This document shows positions 58,099 to 64,000 of a stretch of DNA of 64,000 nucleotides, piece after piece. Under the pieces are notes generated by a model that saw only the letters and a program-made list of their open reading frames with translations, searched no databases and was not told where the DNA came from. A program made the translations under genes and the position numbers. Position 1 is the first letter of the stretch. The number at the start of each line of letters is the position of its first letter. Origin of the DNA: Timema cristinae (Eukaryota > Arthropoda > Insecta > Phasmatodea > Timematidae); assembly GCA_039000515.1 (NCBI GenBank), contig JBCFYV010009882.1, positions 54,053,846 through 54,117,845 on the forward strand, in the 5' to 3' direction.

Positions 58099-59690
58099 AT
58101 TCTTATGAAAATACTCGAGGTCTGTGATGGTGAAATCGAGGGTTAAGGAGGGCACTGCTTCTGGGACGAATTAGCCCCCTGGAAATAATTTACGCCCTCC
58201 TAGATAAATTTAAAATCTCCCGACAATATTGAATATTAAGCTAAAAGATTGCCTTAAATAAATCTCCAAATGATTTCTAGCTGCATTAAATTTATAAAAA
58301 TTGTCTGCAGAAGACCACTCCAAATAGGTTCTAGATTCGTGTAACTATAATAACCAAAACCAGTCGAGGAGCACTATAAATAGCTTTTGGGGCCATCTAA
58401 ATAAATCTAGGTGATAGCCAATATAGATAAGTTTTAGATTGTTGCAATTTTGAAGAATTTTCTTGCGATAATCACTACTAATAGTTTTTGAAAGCCTTTA
58501 ATTTTAAAAAAATTAACAGTAGAAGATCCCTTCAAACATCTGCTAGAGGCATCTACTTAAAATTTCAGAAGAGGGCCATTTCAAATAGCTTATAAACAGA
58601 TCCCAATTTCAAAATATTGCCAAGTGAAGACCACTAAAAATAGATTTTGAAGGCATCTCTTTTTCGAGAAATATTCAGCTGAAGGGCAATCTAAATAACT
58701 TCAAGAAACAACAAATTTAAAATCATTTCAGGGGGAATACGCCTTGAAATAGCTTTTAGAAAATCTAAATTTAAAAAAACTCTATGTGGGGACTTTTTAA
58801 ATTAGCTTCTAGATTCTAGTGGCATCAACATTTAAAAAACTTAAAATAGCTTCTATGAGAAACAAAATTAAAAAATAATTGTAGTGAGGACTACTCTGAA
58901 CAGCTTTTAAAATAATATAATTTCCGAAAATTAAGGTAAGGCCCACTCCAAATTATTAACAGCGAAAGCGGGGAGTGGGGTGTAGGGGAAGTTATTGCCT
59001 CTTCTGCAATAAATTATATGTATTTCACAATCTTCTGATATTCTCGAAATTGAAGATGAAAAACTTGCATCAATGTACAAATAACTCTAAGGGTTTTCAA
59101 TTATTTTGTTTTAATGTGTCATGTAGAGGACTACTCTAAATAGTTTCTAGGGGTATCGAATTTGAAAAAAATCTCTGGAATGGGTGAAAATAGATTATAG
59201 ATTTATTTTAAATCAGGCAATAACAACTCCAAAAAGCTTCTAAAAGTATCCAATTTAAAAAAAATGTCAAGGTGAGTATAGTTGCAAATAGCATCCAAAT
59301 ATATAGAATATTATAAAAAAAACTGCTGGAAAAGACCATTTTAAAATTTTCTAGAAGCATCTTGTTGTTGAAAAAAAACAAGTTCAAGATCATTCTCAAT
59401 TGTTTCAAGGGGCATCCAAATTTCAAATATTTCTAGGGGAGGACAAATTTAAAAAGATTTTAAATGAATTCCATTTTTTAAATTTAATCTAAAAACTACT
59501 CAAAATAGAACGACATCTTAATTTTCAAAAATTTATTGGAGGACCACTCCAAATAACTTATAATAGCATTCAAATTTCAAAAAGTTTCTGGAGAAGACTA
59601 CTAATAAAAACATTTCCATATTTAAAAATATTGAGGAGGATCTTTCCAAATAGCTTTTAGGGCCATCCAGCATTCAAACATTTATCAGGG
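57690..59690 (-). repeat. Degenerate ~52-bp minisatellite (right arm)
   Basis: Inverted partner of the left-arm block: AAATAGCTTCTAGAGGCATC and GAGGACCACTCCAAATA variants recur at ~50-60 bp. Interrupted by the SINE at 57,841-58,097 and by a short non-repeat stretch around 58,110-58,200. Confidence 0.85.
57829..58109 (+). repeat. SINE with 12-bp TSD, absent from the left arm
   Basis: TATTCTTATGAA at 57,829-57,840 and 58,098-58,109 brackets a SINE (57,841-58,097) very like that at 1,964-2,214, with an (AAT)n tail of about 13 units. The left arm has the uninterrupted site at about 50,655-50,672. Confidence 0.9.
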
Positions 59691-59839
59691 AAGGGTGGGA
59701 AGTTACTCCCCCAAAAATGTTCTTTATATTCTTTTCCCCCAGCCACCTAAACAAATAAGGTCCCTTCACCACTGCTCTGGATCATCAAAGAATTTTACAT
59801 CGTCAATTGAATCTCTAGACTGATATGAACATTTATAGA

Positions 59840-60414
59840 GCACAGCGTTTGATGATACTTTCTTTGATGAGACCTACCTTTAAAGACATTTAAGGAAATT
59901 AATTTAAAATCCTATCAGTTGAACAGAGACCAGTATTTTGATGGTAAGACGACAGCTAGGAAAACAATTATTTTTCACAAATAAAGAAAAATTAAATTCG
60001 TGTGAATGTGTCAATTCCTTATTTCAAGGTACTGTTGAACGATAAAAAATAAACTTTACAACCGAAGATAATTTGTTTAAATTTGAGATTGACATTGCCA
60101 ATTTCAGTTTTACCAAGTTTGTTTTTTGTTTTAAGGAATTAGAAGGAGAAATAAGGTTTAAAAAAATTGTATTTTAGTACACTTTCTAACAACCTTGAAA
60201 TTTCAGGACTGGTTTCAGACCATTGGTGTAGAAGATGGATTTTCACAATTTATCAAGGTTATCAAAGACTTTAGTGTGACTCCTGTCACAAGTACCGTTT
60301 GTGAATGAACCTTTTGTAAACTCATTCATGCTAAGAATACACTATTATTCAGGACAATCTGGATAAGTTTATGCCTCGATATATTTAACAATTATTTAGA
60401 TGTTGATCTAAAGA

Positions 60415-60440
<26 letters not shown>
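59840..60440 (+). pseudogene. hAT transposase C-terminal relic (right arm)
   Basis: The plus strand reads FQDWFQTIGVEDGF, FIKVIKDFSVTPVTSTVCE, a UGA, then TFCKLIHAKN and a basic tail (DLKIKRAIRKKMKTQNF). It fits the hAT C-terminal dimerisation domain with the Arg of C-E-R-x-F changed to a stop. The inverted copy is at 39,780-40,345 with the same stop. Confidence 0.7.
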
Positions 60441-61440
<1,000 letters not shown>

Positions 61441-62698
61441 AAAACAAATTGATAAGCTATACGTTTTTAGGTTTTTTTTTATTTTTCAATCTTTTCACCC
61501 CATTCCAGAAATGTTCATATATACGGGAAATCTAAAAATATGTATACGGGAAATTGGAGTGTGGGGGCTATAAATATACAAATCACTTTAGGTGAAGTAG
61601 AACAATAAAATTTGGCAAACATGTAGAACTACTACTTTAGATATTCAATTAAGTTCTAAAAAGTCAAATTTCAAAGTTGGAGTCAGTGAAATGGGGGATG
61701 GTATATTCCACATTTTCAAAATCAATTGAAACAACTACCTACCAGTGTGGTATATAACATTATTCAGCAGACAGATAACTGTACTGTACCATAAAATCTG
61801 ATAATTTTAAATTTTAAAATGGAACTCTAGGAAATAGGAAGGGATGTGTGGACAGAAAACAAAGCTTCTAGTTGCGATGATAAAGAATCGTGAGGAATGT
61901 AGTGCCAAATACCCAAATAATTTGCTAGTATTTAGATTTTCTAATTAGGTGTTTGTAAAATATTTTGAGGGGACTTAAAGAATCTATTTAAAAACTACTT
62001 CTCATTGTGGTTAAAGATTTAAATTTGTCAACTTGTTACAAGATACACCTCAAACATGATGAAAACAAACTACATTTTAAAATGAAATATTGGAAAGAAG
62101 TGTTTCATCTCCAAAAATGTCAAAGCTAAAATAATATAACATTTTCCTTATGGTATAAAATTGAAATATTTACATACAGGTATAGGGACAACACAAAATA
62201 ACCAGATGAGACTGAAAATTTTTAAATTCAAAATAAGGATGAGAGAATTGGATTAGGAGTGAGAGTGGGGGAATTTAAATTTCCAACCGTATAGAAAAAA
62301 AACACTACTTTTTGATGCAGTAGGAAAATGATAGACTTGCAAGTAATTACAAAAATCACTCCAGATGATCAGAAAATATTGAAATTTGGTTCCAAAATTT
62401 AAGGCGTTTAAGATTTCACAAACAATTCGAAAAGAACTGCTTGGTGTATTAGAAAATTGAAATTTGTCCTGTAATTAAAGGGACTAATAAGTATCTATAA
62501 AAGGACATCATTTCAGTAAGGATTTTTTTTAAACTTTGATGTTCTTTTTATAAATGTTGTTTAGTAATAATATATATTGCACCGTTATAGTTCTATTATG
62601 ATCACTTTTATGCAAAGATTTTTGGATTACAGTAAATCCCTATTTTGACATATTGTTTTAGTCAGTCTATTTTTCACATTTAATCACATCATTTAAAC
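61441..62698. other. Outer part of the right arm
   Basis: Inverted partner of 38,859-39,110 and 26,895-27,846 joined together: the left-arm sequence on both sides of the Polinton is contiguous here. No gene recognised. Confidence 0.8.
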
Positions 62699-63917
62699 CC
62701 AGTGGCGTATTCTCTTGGTATGCTAAACCTGCAAATCATACCCATGATTATATATACTAGTTTCTAAATTTAATGTTGTCTGTGAAAACTGTGTAAATAG
62801 TGTTGTGTAAATTTTGTAATAAATATACATGCATAATGTTACTATATATATTATTAATTTGTAAACTAATATGTGCTCATAATTCAAGAATATTGTGTTT
62901 TATTCCTCTAAAAGGGTCTTCTACCTACCCAGCTTATGAAACCCAGAACCTGCTGCTTGAAAACAGCAGGCAAAGCTAGAGAAGTTCTATTGACCTTGAC
63001 CAATCCCTGTGGGGTTGCAACACTCCCCCTTGCCCCTCGCCAACAAACATTTGCCAATGAACTAGGATGTTTAATACCCATGGCCTGCTGAATACTTATC
63101 GCAAGCAAAACAGTGTGCCAACTGCTAATCAAATATTCAAGAATCAAGATCGCGATGATTATTTACTAGGCTAGTATAGCTCAAGTAAAATAAAATAAAA
63201 TAAATGAAAATAATATATTTGAAGTAATCGTATTAATAACAAACTTTAAAGTATGCAATAATGAAATACATATTTGATTATGTTTATGTATTCTAGGTAC
63301 ATGTATCATCATGTATTTGGCAAGCCTATTTACCACCATTTTAGAGTATACAGGGTGAAGTAGGGATGATAGGGGGGTAAATGAGGGGCTAAATTAACTG
63401 TTGTAGCTAGACAGTGTTTTGGTTTTTTAGTATGACGTATTTATCGAGTTTTAACCTTGTTCTTTTTGTTGTTGCTTATAAGTTTATAATTTTTTGCAGC
63501 ATACATTATTTAATAATTGTGAGTTTATATAATTATACATCAACGAATCCCAAAAGTTGGGAGTGTAATTTCACAGTTTCAAAATAATTGATCAATAAAT
63601 GTAAAATAAGATTTATTTTCATAAGTAAATGTTTTAGCAATAAACCAATGACGTAGCGATATAGAATTAGGCCCAATAGGAAAAAATCCACCCCTTTGTT
63701 ACTGTTATCACAGTTTACGGATCTAAATAATTTCTTGAGCATAATTAATATTTAATAGCTAGTTTTAGGCCCATAATTACTATTGCAACGTGATTTGGAC
63801 AATCCACCTTATTCCTCCCACCAAGTTCTGATGGATGCTTGATCCATGTAGTACTTCATTTTACTCTTCATATATATATATATATAAAACTTTGCGTATT
63901 GCTACCTGTGAGTCCAA
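62699..63917. other. AT-rich non-coding DNA beyond the inverted repeat
   Basis: No gene recognised. A 79-codon minus-strand frame (62,908-63,147) lies in a slightly GC-richer patch but has no motif. A short (TA)n lies at 63,871-63,886. Confidence 0.45.
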
Positions 63918-64000
63918 CAACTTAGCTAAGTTGGCAGCTTGCCTGCCCACTGAGCTAAGGGTTCCAGGTTTGATTTCCGGCATAGCCTAAATAAATATTA
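63918..64000 (+). repeat. tRNA-like SINE head, cut by the window end
   Basis: A-box-like TTAGCTAAGTTGGCAGC and box-B-like CCAGGTTTGATTTCCGG are in the right order on the plus strand. The acceptor stem is not convincing, so this is more likely a SINE head than a tRNA gene. Confidence 0.55.

Noticed and set aside
62908..63147. 79-codon minus-strand open frame in a GC-richer patch
   Set aside because: No recognised domain, start context or neighbouring exon; not enough to call a gene.

Overview
The window is AT-rich, gene-poor nuclear DNA from an animal, most likely an arthropod. It holds the last exon of a two-pore-domain (K2P) potassium channel, split coding exons, tRNA-derived SINEs and arthropod-type transposons (Jockey-like LINE, Helitron, hAT, Ty3/gypsy, Polinton). 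The species cannot be named from the sequence. The only host gene recognised is the K2P channel on the minus strand (11,432-12,984). Nearly everything else is mobile or repetitive DNA.

Layout. 1-11,400: non-coding AT-rich DNA with two SINEs, AT microsatellites, a MITE-like hairpin and a tiny 5'-truncated LINE bounded by an 18-bp target-site duplication. 11,400-13,000: the K2P terminal exon, whose frame runs through a single UGA into a further 183-codon tail. 15,117-16,562: a dead hAT (ZBED5-like) transposon. 17,079-21,936: an essentially full-length Jockey-like LINE with tandem 5' monomers, an open ORF1 and a broken ORF2. 22,640-24,330: a badly decayed gypsy pol. 24,560-24,960: a degenerate minisatellite with a ~52-bp period.

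26,895-62,698 is one giant, old inverted repeat. The left arm is 26,895-53,155, the right arm 53,955-62,698, with a ~0.8-kb spacer. By eye the arms are roughly 80-85% identical. The left arm is about three times longer because it received a Polinton (27,853-38,852, exactly 11,000 bp, 6-bp TSD GTTGTT), a Ty3/gypsy LTR element (40,352-47,569) and a Helitron (49,423-50,543). The right arm received two SINEs and a nested DNA transposon. For each of these, the unoccupied site can be read in the opposite arm, so insertion boundaries, target duplications and relative ages can be worked out inside this one window. A hAT transposase relic carrying the same premature UGA, an older SINE, a ~52-bp minisatellite and a purine/pyrimidine strand-switch minisatellite are in both arms and so predate the duplication.

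No rRNA gene, CRISPR array or intact tRNA gene was found. The Polinton and Ty3 copies are broken by stops and frameshifts; they are described only and not reconstructed.
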